Assembly (NCBI GenBank): GCA_019090765.1
Contig: JAHRVJ010000032.1
Span: 1-6,158, forward strand
Length of the DNA: 6,158 nucleotides
Direction: 5' to 3'
DNA from: Ilumatobacteraceae bacterium
Lineage (GTDB): Bacteria > Actinomycetota > Acidimicrobiia > Acidimicrobiales > Ilumatobacteraceae
In this document: in pieces, positions 1-6,158 of the stretch
Layout of the letters: every line of letters begins with the position of its first letter
Position numbering within the stretch: position 1 is the stretch's first letter
Notes under the pieces: model-generated
The model's input: the letters and a program-made list of their open reading frames with translations, nothing else
What the model was told of the DNA's origin: nothing
The model's database searches: none
Position numbers and translations under genes: made by a program

Positions 1-506
1 CGTGCCCCACTGGCAATCAACGGAAGCAGCAAATAGAACCCGAGCTCAGTTGCCAAACTCCACGATTGAGTGATGCCGGTGACTGCAGTTGACGGCGAAT
101 AGATGTGCAGCAGGGAAAACGAGAGCACAAAACCGCGTACCCCATCGACCGAAATCGTCCCGATCACCAGCAAGAACAGAAACGCCACCCAATAGGCCGG
201 GAATATTCTTACGACACGCCGCGCCCAAAATGGCCCGGTTGGCGGCGGTGGCGATTCTGCAAACTGCGCCACCACAAACGGTCGAAATAGGAGAAACCCC
301 GACAACACAAAGAAGATCGACACGCCGATGTCCATCCGGCCCAGCAGCAGACCCACGAAATCCCACCGGAAAGTTGCCCCGCTAGCGAATCCTGCGTGAT
401 GCAGGATGATCAGAAAGGCCGCGATGAAACGGATTCCGTTGAGCCCCGCGAACCATTGTCGCCCGGTATCGGTTGGAGTTGCGGGTGCTTGGAGGGTGGC
501 GCTCAT
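1..506 (-). CDS. Acyltransferase-3 family membrane protein (OafA/YrhL type), N-terminal 168 residues, 3' end off the window
   Basis: This frame stays open from an ATG at 506 to the left edge. An in-frame TGA (513-515) lies just upstream, so ATG506 is the first possible ATG. The protein shows the family's hallmarks: an N-terminal LNGIRFIAAF helix with Arg26 and His37 spaced as R-x10-H, the presumed catalytic His region; DIGVSIFFVLSGFLL at about 59-73; ARRVVRIFPAYW at about 95-106, containing an RxxR pair (Arg97, Arg100); and QSWSLATELGFYLLLPL at about 147-163, matching the family's WSL-x-x-E-x-x-FY motif. Several hydrophobic helices are visible. Family members move acyl groups (acetyl, succinyl and others) across or at the cytoplasmic membrane onto sugars, lipids or polysaccharides. 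Complete proteins are usually about 350-400 residues, or longer with an SGNH domain, so half or more is missing. No Shine-Dalgarno is evident. The gene is divergent from the AftD-like gene. Glycan acylation is an inference from context; the acceptor is unknown. Confidence 0.9.
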   Translation of the reverse strand, partial: MSATLQAPATPTDTGRQWFAGLNGIRFIAAFLIILHHAGFASGATFRWDFVGLLLGRMDIGVSIFFVLSGFLLFRPFVVAQFAESPPPPTGPFWARRVVRIFPAYWVAFLFLLVIGTISVDGVRGFVLSFSLLHIYSPSTAVTGITQSWSLATELGFYLLLPLIASGA

Positions 507-587
507 GTACGTTCAGGCCCGCGATGCGGCATCTCGTGCGACGCGGTCATAGAGATCGGACGATAGCGCACTGTAGGTTCTCACAGA
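507..587. promoter_or_regulatory. Divergent intergenic region, presumed to hold promoters for both flanking genes
   Basis: These 81 bases separate the start codons of two divergent genes, so promoters for both probably lie here. On the plus strand a TAnnnT hexamer (TAGGTT, 574-579) sits 8 bases before ATG588, where a -10 element for a leaderless transcript would be; no convincing -35 is seen. On the minus strand TATCGT (565-560) is a possible but weak -10. There is no clear Shine-Dalgarno before either start and no obvious operator. A 4-base inverted repeat (CTGT/ACAG, 571-586) is too short to interpret. Confidence 0.4.
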
Positions 588-3500
588 ATGTTTGGTCCGA
601 TACAGGCCGCTAGACGCTGGGCCATAAACGCACCCGATCGAGCCATCGCGATCCTGCTTGCTGTTGCCTCCTACGTTCCGATCCTGTTGACGTCTCCGGG
701 CCGGGTCAGTGCAGACACCAAGACCTATCTCACCCTTGATCCCAGCGCAGTGCTCTCCCAGGCAACGTCAATGTGGGACCCCACCGTCGGTGCCGGAACG
801 GTTCCTCACCAGAATATTGGCTACCTGTTCCCACTGGGGCCGTATTACTGGGTGATGGAAGCCGTCGGCAGCCCCGACTGGTTCACTCAGCGCCTCTTAT
901 GGGGCACCTTGGTATTTGCCGCCGCCTACGGGACCTACCGTCTAGCGCGATGGCTTGGTTGGGGAGCAACCGGGGCACTCGTCACCGCCTTCGCCTACGG
1001 GTTCAGCCCGTACCTACTCAGCTACTTGGCGCGACTCTCGGTGATCCTCGGGCCTTGGGCTGCGCTGCCCTGGATGATTCTGCTGGCGGCCAAAGCCGCG
1101 CGAACCAAGTCGTGGCGGCCGGCGGCACAGTTTGCCGTGGTTGTTGCCCTCGTGGGGAGTGTCAACGCCACCGCGTTGTTGTTGGCAGGTCTCGGCCCGG
1201 TGATCTGGTTGGTCGCCGATGTAACCGCAAAACGGGTGACGCCGGGGGCCGCCGTTCGCGCTGCCGCAAAAATTGGCGCGCTCACGGCCGCTGTTTCGGT
1301 CTGGTGGATCGCAGCGCTCCGGATCCAGGGCAACTACGGGCTCCCGATCCTTGAGTACACCGAGACCTACGACTCAGTTGCGAGCGCCAGTACACCGGCC
1401 GAAGTGCTGCGCGGCCTTGGATACTGGTTCTTCTACGGAGGCGACAACGTCGACCTTTGGGTTGGGCCCTCACTCCCCTACATCGACCAGCCACTAATCA
1501 TCGCGCTCGGGTTCGCACTTGCCGGCGCCGGGCTACTGGGATTCTTGGTGACATTCCCACGCCGCGCTACTGCTGCGCTGCTACTGCTGATTGGCCTCGC
1601 GATCAGCGTCGGCGCGGCCCCACTCGGATCCTCCACTGCCTACGGGTCAATTTTTGACTGGTTTGCATCAGACACCACCGTTGGTCTGGCGATGCGCTCA
1701 ACCCCCCGCGCCGCGCCCCTAGTGATTCTTGCGATGGCTTTCGGCCTGGGAGCATCCAGCGAGTACTTACGTGGTCGGCTCCGGGCTCGCGTTCGGAGCA
1801 CTAGGCAAGACACACGCTGGGACCTGCTGGTACCAGCCGGGGCGATCGGCCTCCTGATGGTGCAGCTTTTTCCGTGGTTTACCGCGGATTCGCTCACACC
1901 ATCACTGCTCCGTGATGAAGCGCTACCCGCGTATGAGGTCGAACTTGCAGATTGGCTCGATGAGACTCGCGATCCCGATGGCGGCGGGCGGGTATATGAG
2001 TTGCCAGCGTCAGACTTTGCCAACTACCGGTGGGGAGGAACCGTCGACCCCGCGTTGCCTGGAATTCTGGATCGTCCATACCTGGCCAGAGAACTCGTAC
2101 CTCAGGGTGGCGCAGGTACCGCCGATCTGCTGAACGCCATTGAGCGACGCCTGCCCGAAGGATGGTTTGAACCCGAGTCGTTGGCGATAGTCGCACAGCG
2201 GTTCGGAGTCGACACGATCGTCACCCGCAACGACCTCGAACACGAACGGTACGGCCTCGTCCAACCCGGACAACTCTGGACCGATATCACCAGCGCCCTC
2301 GGCGACCCCGACCATGCCGGGCCGCTGATTACCGATCAAACACTGTTTCCAGTTCTCGACCAGCCAACGGCGACTGGCCTCGACGCGGCACAAGACTTCC
2401 CAGCGGTCGCGGCCTTCGATCTAACGCCGACACCACCGGTCACCTCCGTTTCGGCGGCTTCTCCAATAGTGCTGGCCGGTAGCGGCGATGGCATTGTCGA
2501 CATGGCCGGCGCAGGCCTCCTCGACCCTGAGCGGCCGTTGCTATACGCAGGAACCCTTGCCGACCTGGCGGCGAACGGCAGCTTCGAACCGGAACTAATC
2601 GGGGATGACCCGTGGTGGGTGATCAGCGACACGAACCGCAAACAAAGCCGCCACTGGGCCACCGTCAGCGCCAACCTTGGCCCGTTGGAAACCGCTGAGG
2701 CGATCCAAATCGACAACGATCCCCGTGACGCCCAGTTGGACATCTTCAGCGACAACACCGATTGGAAGACGATTGGCGTTCATCGCGGAGAGGTCAGCGC
2801 GGTTCGTGCCAGCTATTACGGACACCGGGTGGCCCAGATTCCCGAAGATGCACCCCGCTTCGCGATTGATGGCGACCCGACAACTGCTTGGCGCGCCGGG
2901 GTGTTCGCAGGAATCGCCGATCTGGTTTGGGAAGTTGACCTGCGTGAACCCTCTTCGGCCACCACGATCACAATTCTCCAGCCAACTACCGGGATTACCA
3001 GTCGCTTCATCACCGAAATTCGAGTCACGCTTGACGACGAGACATCATTCGATGTGGTGTTGAACGAAAGCTCCCGGCAGCTGCCGGGCCAAGAGGTCGC
3101 CCTTCCAGGTACGCCATTTACCGAGTTGCGAATCGAGGTGCTCGCGGACAATCTGGGGGAACTCAGTCACTACATCGGTCAGCCGAGCGTCGGCTTTGCT
3201 GAGGTCACTATCCCCGGCGTCGCCGATGACTATTTCGTTCGTGTTCCCGACCTCGCCGACTTCGAAGTCATCGACGATGGCCAACTTGATGAGCAGCGCC
3301 TGACCTACCTCTTGACCCGCCAGCGTGCTGAGTCAGCTTCACCGCTGAAGTTGTCGCCTGAACCATTTCTGCTCCGCGAGTTCGAGGTCCCCGATGGCCG
3401 CTCATTCACCGTTACCGGCGAGGTTCGAACATCGACTGGTTCAACCGAGAGACCTCCACTCGATCTTGAATGCCGAGACGACATCCTCGTGCTCGATGGT

Positions 3501-4424
3501 GAGCCGCTGCCGGTACGCATCCTTGGTCCGGCTGAAGATGCGCTCCCCCACGCCGAACTCGCGTTAGAGGCCTGCTCAGACACAATCGATCTGGCCGCTG
3601 GTCGACATCACCTTGCTGCGTTCCCTGCTGCATCCTCTGGCATCGATGTCGACCGCTTGACCCTCGATAGCGACCCACGGAGTACCTCCGATGGACCAGC
3701 GGCTGCAGCGCCGCTGGTCACTGCAACGAGAATCGAATCCACCGAACTCGACCTCGAAGTAGGGGCGTCGGCGACCCCGTCCTGGCTGATCCTCCAACAA
3801 AGCTGGAACGAGGGGTGGGCCGCAAGCATCGACGGGGTCGATCTTGGTCCACCAATTCTGATTGACGGCTACGCAAATGGGTGGGTGCTTCCATCGGGAG
3901 TAAGCGACCGATCGGTCGAGCTGCGCTGGGAACCCCAGGAAACCATACGGCTGGCCCTCTGGTTCTCCCTGCTCGCTGGCATCGGTGTGCTCGGGTTCGC
4001 CTTGTTCGGACGACGCCCGAAGCCCATACCGCTTCATGAGCAGGCTTTAGGGCCAGTCGAGGAGACGACCCGCGGACGGCTCGCTGCATTGGCAGGAGTC
4101 TTGGTAGTTGTGATCTGGTTCGTCGGCGGCCTACCGGCGGCAGTCTGTGCCCTCGCCATGGCGCTTCTAGGTGCACGCTGGAGGTGGCTCGCTCCAACGG
4201 TCGTAGTGCTGACCGGCAGCATCGTTGCGGGCGCAGTGATTGCCTCCGAGTGGCGTTACGACTTCCCCCCAGGACCAGACTGGCCTGACCGATTTGGCTG
4301 GACTTCGCCGCTCGTGTGGGTGGCCGTGTCAGCTGTAGTGGTGAGTGCGATTATCCCTCGTGGCGTGTCACCCCGTGCGTCCGAGCCAGCATCGCCTGGG
4401 AGTTTCGACCTTCCCGACGACTAG
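588..4424 (+). CDS. aftD: AftD-like alpha-(1->3)-arabinofuranosyltransferase family protein (GT-C, DUF3367)
   Basis: This is a very large integral membrane glycosyltransferase. The N-terminal GT-C part (about 1-430) has roughly ten hydrophobic helices. The first outer loop carries GRVSADTKTYL (39-49, with Asp43 the likely catalytic acid by GT-C analogy), LDP (50-52), WDP (63-65) and HQNIGYLFPLGPYYW (74-88), all typical of the AftD/DUF3367 family. A soluble region (about 431-1120) includes F477-xx-Y480-R-W482-G483 and GVDTIVTRNDL (540-550), both family signatures. It also includes a discoidin-like carbohydrate-binding domain at about 735-880 with DGDPTTAWR (761-769). About five more helices follow (1121-1257), then a short acidic tail. 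Mycobacterial AftD is about 1400 residues and adds arabinose from decaprenyl-phosphoryl-arabinose to arabinogalactan and lipoarabinomannan. Family membership is secure; the donor and acceptor here are not. ATG588 is the only usable start: an in-frame TAG lies at 564-566 with no other start codon between. It probably shares an operon with the GT2 gene 6 bases downstream. Confidence 0.93.
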   Translation: MFGPIQAARRWAINAPDRAIAILLAVASYVPILLTSPGRVSADTKTYLTLDPSAVLSQATSMWDPTVGAGTVPHQNIGYLFPLGPYYWVMEAVGSPDWFTQRLLWGTLVFAAAYGTYRLARWLGWGATGALVTAFAYGFSPYLLSYLARLSVILGPWAALPWMILLAAKAARTKSWRPAAQFAVVVALVGSVNATALLLAGLGPVIWLVADVTAKRVTPGAAVRAAAKIGALTAAVSVWWIAALRIQGNYGLPILEYTETYDSVASASTPAEVLRGLGYWFFYGGDNVDLWVGPSLPYIDQPLIIALGFALAGAGLLGFLVTFPRRATAALLLLIGLAISVGAAPLGSSTAYGSIFDWFASDTTVGLAMRSTPRAAPLVILAMAFGLGASSEYLRGRLRARVRSTRQDTRWDLLVPAGAIGLLMVQLFPWFTADSLTPSLLRDEALPAYEVELADWLDETRDPDGGGRVYELPASDFANYRWGGTVDPALPGILDRPYLARELVPQGGAGTADLLNAIERRLPEGWFEPESLAIVAQRFGVDTIVTRNDLEHERYGLVQPGQLWTDITSALGDPDHAGPLITDQTLFPVLDQPTATGLDAAQDFPAVAAFDLTPTPPVTSVSAASPIVLAGSGDGIVDMAGAGLLDPERPLLYAGTLADLAANGSFEPELIGDDPWWVISDTNRKQSRHWATVSANLGPLETAEAIQIDNDPRDAQLDIFSDNTDWKTIGVHRGEVSAVRASYYGHRVAQIPEDAPRFAIDGDPTTAWRAGVFAGIADLVWEVDLREPSSATTITILQPTTGITSRFITEIRVTLDDETSFDVVLNESSRQLPGQEVALPGTPFTELRIEVLADNLGELSHYIGQPSVGFAEVTIPGVADDYFVRVPDLADFEVIDDGQLDEQRLTYLLTRQRAESASPLKLSPEPFLLREFEVPDGRSFTVTGEVRTSTGSTERPPLDLECRDDILVLDGEPLPVRILGPAEDALPHAELALEACSDTIDLAAGRHHLAAFPAASSGIDVDRLTLDSDPRSTSDGPAAAAPLVTATRIESTELDLEVGASATPSWLILQQSWNEGWAASIDGVDLGPPILIDGYANGWVLPSGVSDRSVELRWEPQETIRLALWFSLLAGIGVLGFALFGRRPKPIPLHEQALGPVEETTRGRLAALAGVLVVVIWFVGGLPAAVCALAMALLGARWRWLAPTVVVLTGSIVAGAVIASEWRYDFPPGPDWPDRFGWTSPLVWVAVSAVVVSAIIPRGVSPRASEPASPGSFDLPDD
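3073..3088. repeat. 16-bp perfect palindrome inside the AftD-like gene
   Basis: CCCGGCAGCTGCCGGG reads the same on both strands with no spacer. It encodes part of the SRQLPG stretch at the end of the discoidin-like domain. It is most likely a by-product of GC-rich coding sequence, though a site of this length for a DNA-binding protein cannot be excluded. Confidence 0.6.
3694..3719. repeat. Perfect 10-bp inverted repeat with 6-base loop inside the AftD-like gene
   Basis: GACCAGCGGC (3694-3703) and GCCGCTGGTC (3710-3719) are exact reverse complements around the loop TGCAGC. The mRNA could form a stable GC-rich hairpin. It falls in a low-complexity Gly-Pro-Ala linker (about residues 1036-1042) before the last outer-face beta domain. 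There is no following T-tract, so it is not an intrinsic terminator. Confidence 0.6.
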
Positions 4425-4430
4425 CCTTCG

Positions 4431-5192
4431 GTGCTCGTGCGAACCCTGATTATCGTGCCAACTCACAACGAGGCGGCCAATATCTCTGAGATCCTGGACC
4501 GGCTCGATGAGCACGTCCCCGACGCCGATTTCCTGGTGATCGACGACGCGTCTACCGATGACACTCGGGCCATTGTTACCGAGCGAGCCAAGCGCGACAC
4601 ACGACTCAGGCTGGTCACCCGCGAAGAGAAACGTGGGCTCGGCGACGCCTACTTGCATGCGTTCCAGATTGGCCTCGACGACGGCTACGACGCGATGGTC
4701 GAAATCGACGCCGACCTCTCACACGATCCTGCTGTGCTGCCCACGATGCTTGACGTGGCCGAACGCGGTATTGATCTTGTGATCGGCTCGCGGTACGTAC
4801 CTGGAGGGTCTGTTATCGGATGGCCGCGTCGACGAACATGGCTCTCACGCTGGGGTAATCGATATGCCGCAATCATGCTCGGCCTCGCCGTCAACGACGC
4901 CACCGCGGGCTACAGGGTGTATCGCGCCGACACCCTTCAAACGATCGGCCTTGAGGGCGTTCAGGCTGGCGGCTACGGCTTCCAAGTCGAGATGACCTAC
5001 CGCACGGTGCGTGCTGGCCTCGCGGTTGTCGAGATCCCAATCGCTTTCCGAGACCGCGTCGCAGGATCATCAAAGATGAACCGCGGCATTGTCAGCGAAG
5101 CCTTTCGACTGGTCACATACTGGGGCCTTGCCGACCTACTCACCCTGCGTCGACGAGGTCGCGCATACCGAACTCCGCGATCATCGACCTGA
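4431..5192 (+). CDS. ppm1: Polyprenol-phosphate-mannose synthase-like GT2 glycosyltransferase (DPM1/Ppm1 type)
   Basis: The enzyme is predicted to transfer mannose from GDP-mannose to polyprenyl phosphate on the cytoplasmic face, giving a lipid donor for GT-C enzymes. It is a single GT-A domain of 253 residues: IIVPTHNE (7-14), VIDDASTDDT (36-45) for nucleotide binding, EIDADLSHDP (91-100) with the metal-binding DxD (Asp93, Asp95), GSRYVPGGSVIGWP (119-132), DATAGYRVYR (156-165), GYGFQVEMTYR (181-191) and GSSKM (212-216). These match DPM1-type synthases closely. There is no C-terminal membrane helix and no fused acyltransferase domain, unlike M. tuberculosis Ppm1; a basic tail (about 240-250) may aid membrane contact. 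The start is GTG4431, 6 bases after the upstream TAG; GTG4437 is an equally plausible start. No Shine-Dalgarno is visible, which suggests translational coupling. The 3' end overlaps the convergent GT4 gene by 12 bases. Glucose in place of mannose as substrate is a lesser possibility. Confidence 0.9.
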   Translation: MLVRTLIIVPTHNEAANISEILDRLDEHVPDADFLVIDDASTDDTRAIVTERAKRDTRLRLVTREEKRGLGDAYLHAFQIGLDDGYDAMVEIDADLSHDPAVLPTMLDVAERGIDLVIGSRYVPGGSVIGWPRRRTWLSRWGNRYAAIMLGLAVNDATAGYRVYRADTLQTIGLEGVQAGGYGFQVEMTYRTVRAGLAVVEIPIAFRDRVAGSSKMNRGIVSEAFRLVTYWGLADLLTLRRRGRAYRTPRSST

Positions 5193-6158
5193 CGCGACGC
5201 GATCGGCCAGCAGGTCTAATTGCCTGGCCGCCACCGCATTCCAAGACAAACCCTCAGCATGCCGCATGGCCGCCTTCGCGAACCCTCTTCGCCGGTCGTC
5301 ATCTGACAGCAGCGCAGTGAGCGCAGCACCCATCTCGATTGGATCAGCGACCAGCAACCCCGTGGTGTCAGCAATCGCGGCCTCGGCATGACCCGCGATG
5401 TCAGTGGCAACACATGGCGTTCCGCATGCTCCACCTTCGGTCAACGACATCCCCCACCCTTCGGCGTGGGATGCGCTGACCACCAACCACGCCCGCCGGT
5501 ACGCCTCGACTAGCTCCTCATCGGAGACTCGTCCGCGCAGCTGAACCCAGCCGTCGGCGTCGTTGTCGTTAACCCACTTCTCGATCGCCGGGCGGTCGGG
5601 ACCGTCACCGACCAGATCGACAGTCAAATCCGGATGGTCCTCACGCGCCGCCGCCAGCGATTCCAGTGCCATCTGCTGTCGTTTCACCGGGGCCAGACGG
5701 CCAACAACCACCACGTGCGGATGCTCGCTGCGACGCGATTCGTCGGGGGTGAATCGCTCGTGGACGCCTGGTGGAATCACCGCGAGACGATTCGAACTGA
5801 TACCGATATCGAGGATCTCCTGCGCTGAGGAATCCGACAGAGTCGCGAATTGGCTACGCCAGTAGAACAGCGGCGCGAATCGTGTCTCCAGAAAGCGGCC
5901 GAGGTAGTTCAGTGGGCGTGGCAAGGCGTCGTCCCACATCGCACGGTGAACATGATGCATCCAGACAATCCGACGGTGCGGCGCCCAGATTGGCCCAAAC
6001 CAAGGGACCCCGTTCCAGATCTCGATCGTGGCGACATTGTTGGGGCGTCGGCGAAACAGTTGGCGGCAAATGACTCGGGCAAACACGTCGTAGCGGCCAC
6101 CGCATTGCGTGACCTGGTAGCCGTTGCGCTCGAAGGACCGGGCCTCATCGAAGGTGGA
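5181..6158 (-). CDS. GT4-family glycosyltransferase (group 1), 5' end off the window
   Basis: The frame is open from the right edge to TGA at 5183-5181, giving 325 visible residues. A GTG at 6086 is an internal codon, not a start: the 24 residues upstream of it (including RSFERNGYQVTQ) read as a normal GT4 N-terminal region with no stop. Counting from the edge, the order is WNGVPWFGPIW (about 48-58), HHVHRAMW (68-75), IPPGV (about 128-132), VVVVGRLAPVK (about 149-159, phosphate-binding Arg and Lys), VGDGPD (183-188), RGRVSDEEL (about 208-216) and the E-x7-E motif (Glu233, Glu241) within AEGWGMSLTEGGACGTP. This is a retaining GT-B enzyme using a nucleotide sugar in the cytoplasm. Family members are usually about 370-400 residues, so roughly 50 or more are missing. 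The sugar and acceptor cannot be told from sequence; hexose transfer to an envelope glycan or lipid is a guess. It is convergent with the GT2 gene, with overlapping 3' ends. Confidence 0.92.
   Translation of the reverse strand, partial: STFDEARSFERNGYQVTQCGGRYDVFARVICRQLFRRRPNNVATIEIWNGVPWFGPIWAPHRRIVWMHHVHRAMWDDALPRPLNYLGRFLETRFAPLFYWRSQFATLSDSSAQEILDIGISSNRLAVIPPGVHERFTPDESRRSEHPHVVVVGRLAPVKRQQMALESLAAAREDHPDLTVDLVGDGPDRPAIEKWVNDNDADGWVQLRGRVSDEELVEAYRRAWLVVSASHAEGWGMSLTEGGACGTPCVATDIAGHAEAAIADTTGLLVADPIEMGAALTALLSDDDRRRGFAKAAMRHAEGLSWNAVAARQLDLLADRVASGR

Noticed and set aside
46..366. 106-codon open frame on the minus strand
   Set aside because: It lies in a different frame of the same strand as the acyltransferase-3 gene, which has family motifs throughout; this one has no recognisable features.
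89..385. 98-codon open frame on the plus strand
   Set aside because: It is antisense to the acyltransferase-3 gene, has Arg/Pro-rich composition typical of shadow frames in GC-rich DNA, and shows no motif.
773..1354. 193-codon open frame on the plus strand
   Set aside because: It overlaps the AftD-like gene out of frame, in the region encoding its conserved membrane helices, and has shadow-like composition.
3718..4197. 159-codon open frame on the minus strand
   Set aside because: It is antisense to the AftD-like gene's C-terminal region, is Arg-rich, has no domain signal, and overlaps other equally long antisense frames.
4425..4430. Possible promoter or ribosome binding site between the AftD-like and GT2 genes
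   Set aside because: The gap is only 6 bases (CCTTCG) and there is no purine-rich stretch upstream; translational coupling explains the arrangement better.
5204..5230. 7-bp stem (CGGCCAG/CTGGCCG) with a 13-base loop just after the GT2 stop, considered as a terminator
   Set aside because: The stem is short, the loop is long, no T-tract follows, and it lies inside GT4 coding sequence, so it is not supported as a terminator.
5563..5865. 100-codon open frame on the plus strand
   Set aside because: It is antisense to the conserved nucleotide-binding part of the GT4 gene and its composition is typical of a shadow frame.

Overview
The window is a high-GC stretch (roughly 60% by eye) with four protein genes packed almost end to end. 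All four fit membrane or cell-envelope glycan work. The 1278-residue protein has the layout and motifs of the mycobacterial arabinofuranosyltransferase AftD, which points to an actinobacterium. Several features suggest a lineage outside the mycolate-bearing group, possibly Acidimicrobiia: the protein is shorter than mycobacterial AftD, a stand-alone polyprenol-phosphate-mannose synthase sits next to it, and Shine-Dalgarno sequences are weak or absent. This placement is inference, because there is no rRNA or marker gene here.

Layout. Positions 1-506 (minus strand) hold the first 168 residues of an acyltransferase-3 (OafA/YrhL-type) integral membrane protein whose 3' part lies off the left edge. 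Positions 507-587 are a short divergent intergenic region. Positions 588-4424 (plus) encode the AftD-like GT-C glycosyltransferase. Six bases later, 4431-5192 (plus) encodes a DPM1/Ppm1-type GT2 enzyme predicted to make polyprenyl-phosphate-mannose. Positions 5181-6158 (minus) encode a GT4 glycosyltransferase whose 5' end is off the right edge. Its last 12 bases overlap the last 12 bases of the GT2 gene, tail to tail. There is no gene-free stretch over 300 bases, and no RNA gene, mobile element, CRISPR array or clear terminator.

How the genes may work together (inference). The GT2 enzyme would load a sugar, probably mannose, onto polyprenyl phosphate on the cytoplasmic face. GT-C enzymes such as the AftD-like protein use lipid-phosphate sugars on the outer face of the membrane. 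The GT4 enzyme would use nucleotide sugars in the cytoplasm to build an acceptor or another glycan. The acyltransferase could add acyl groups to the exported product. Together they look like part of a lipoglycan or wall-polysaccharide locus. I see no evidence of a wholly new system. The most interesting open question is which sugar and which acceptor the AftD-like protein uses.
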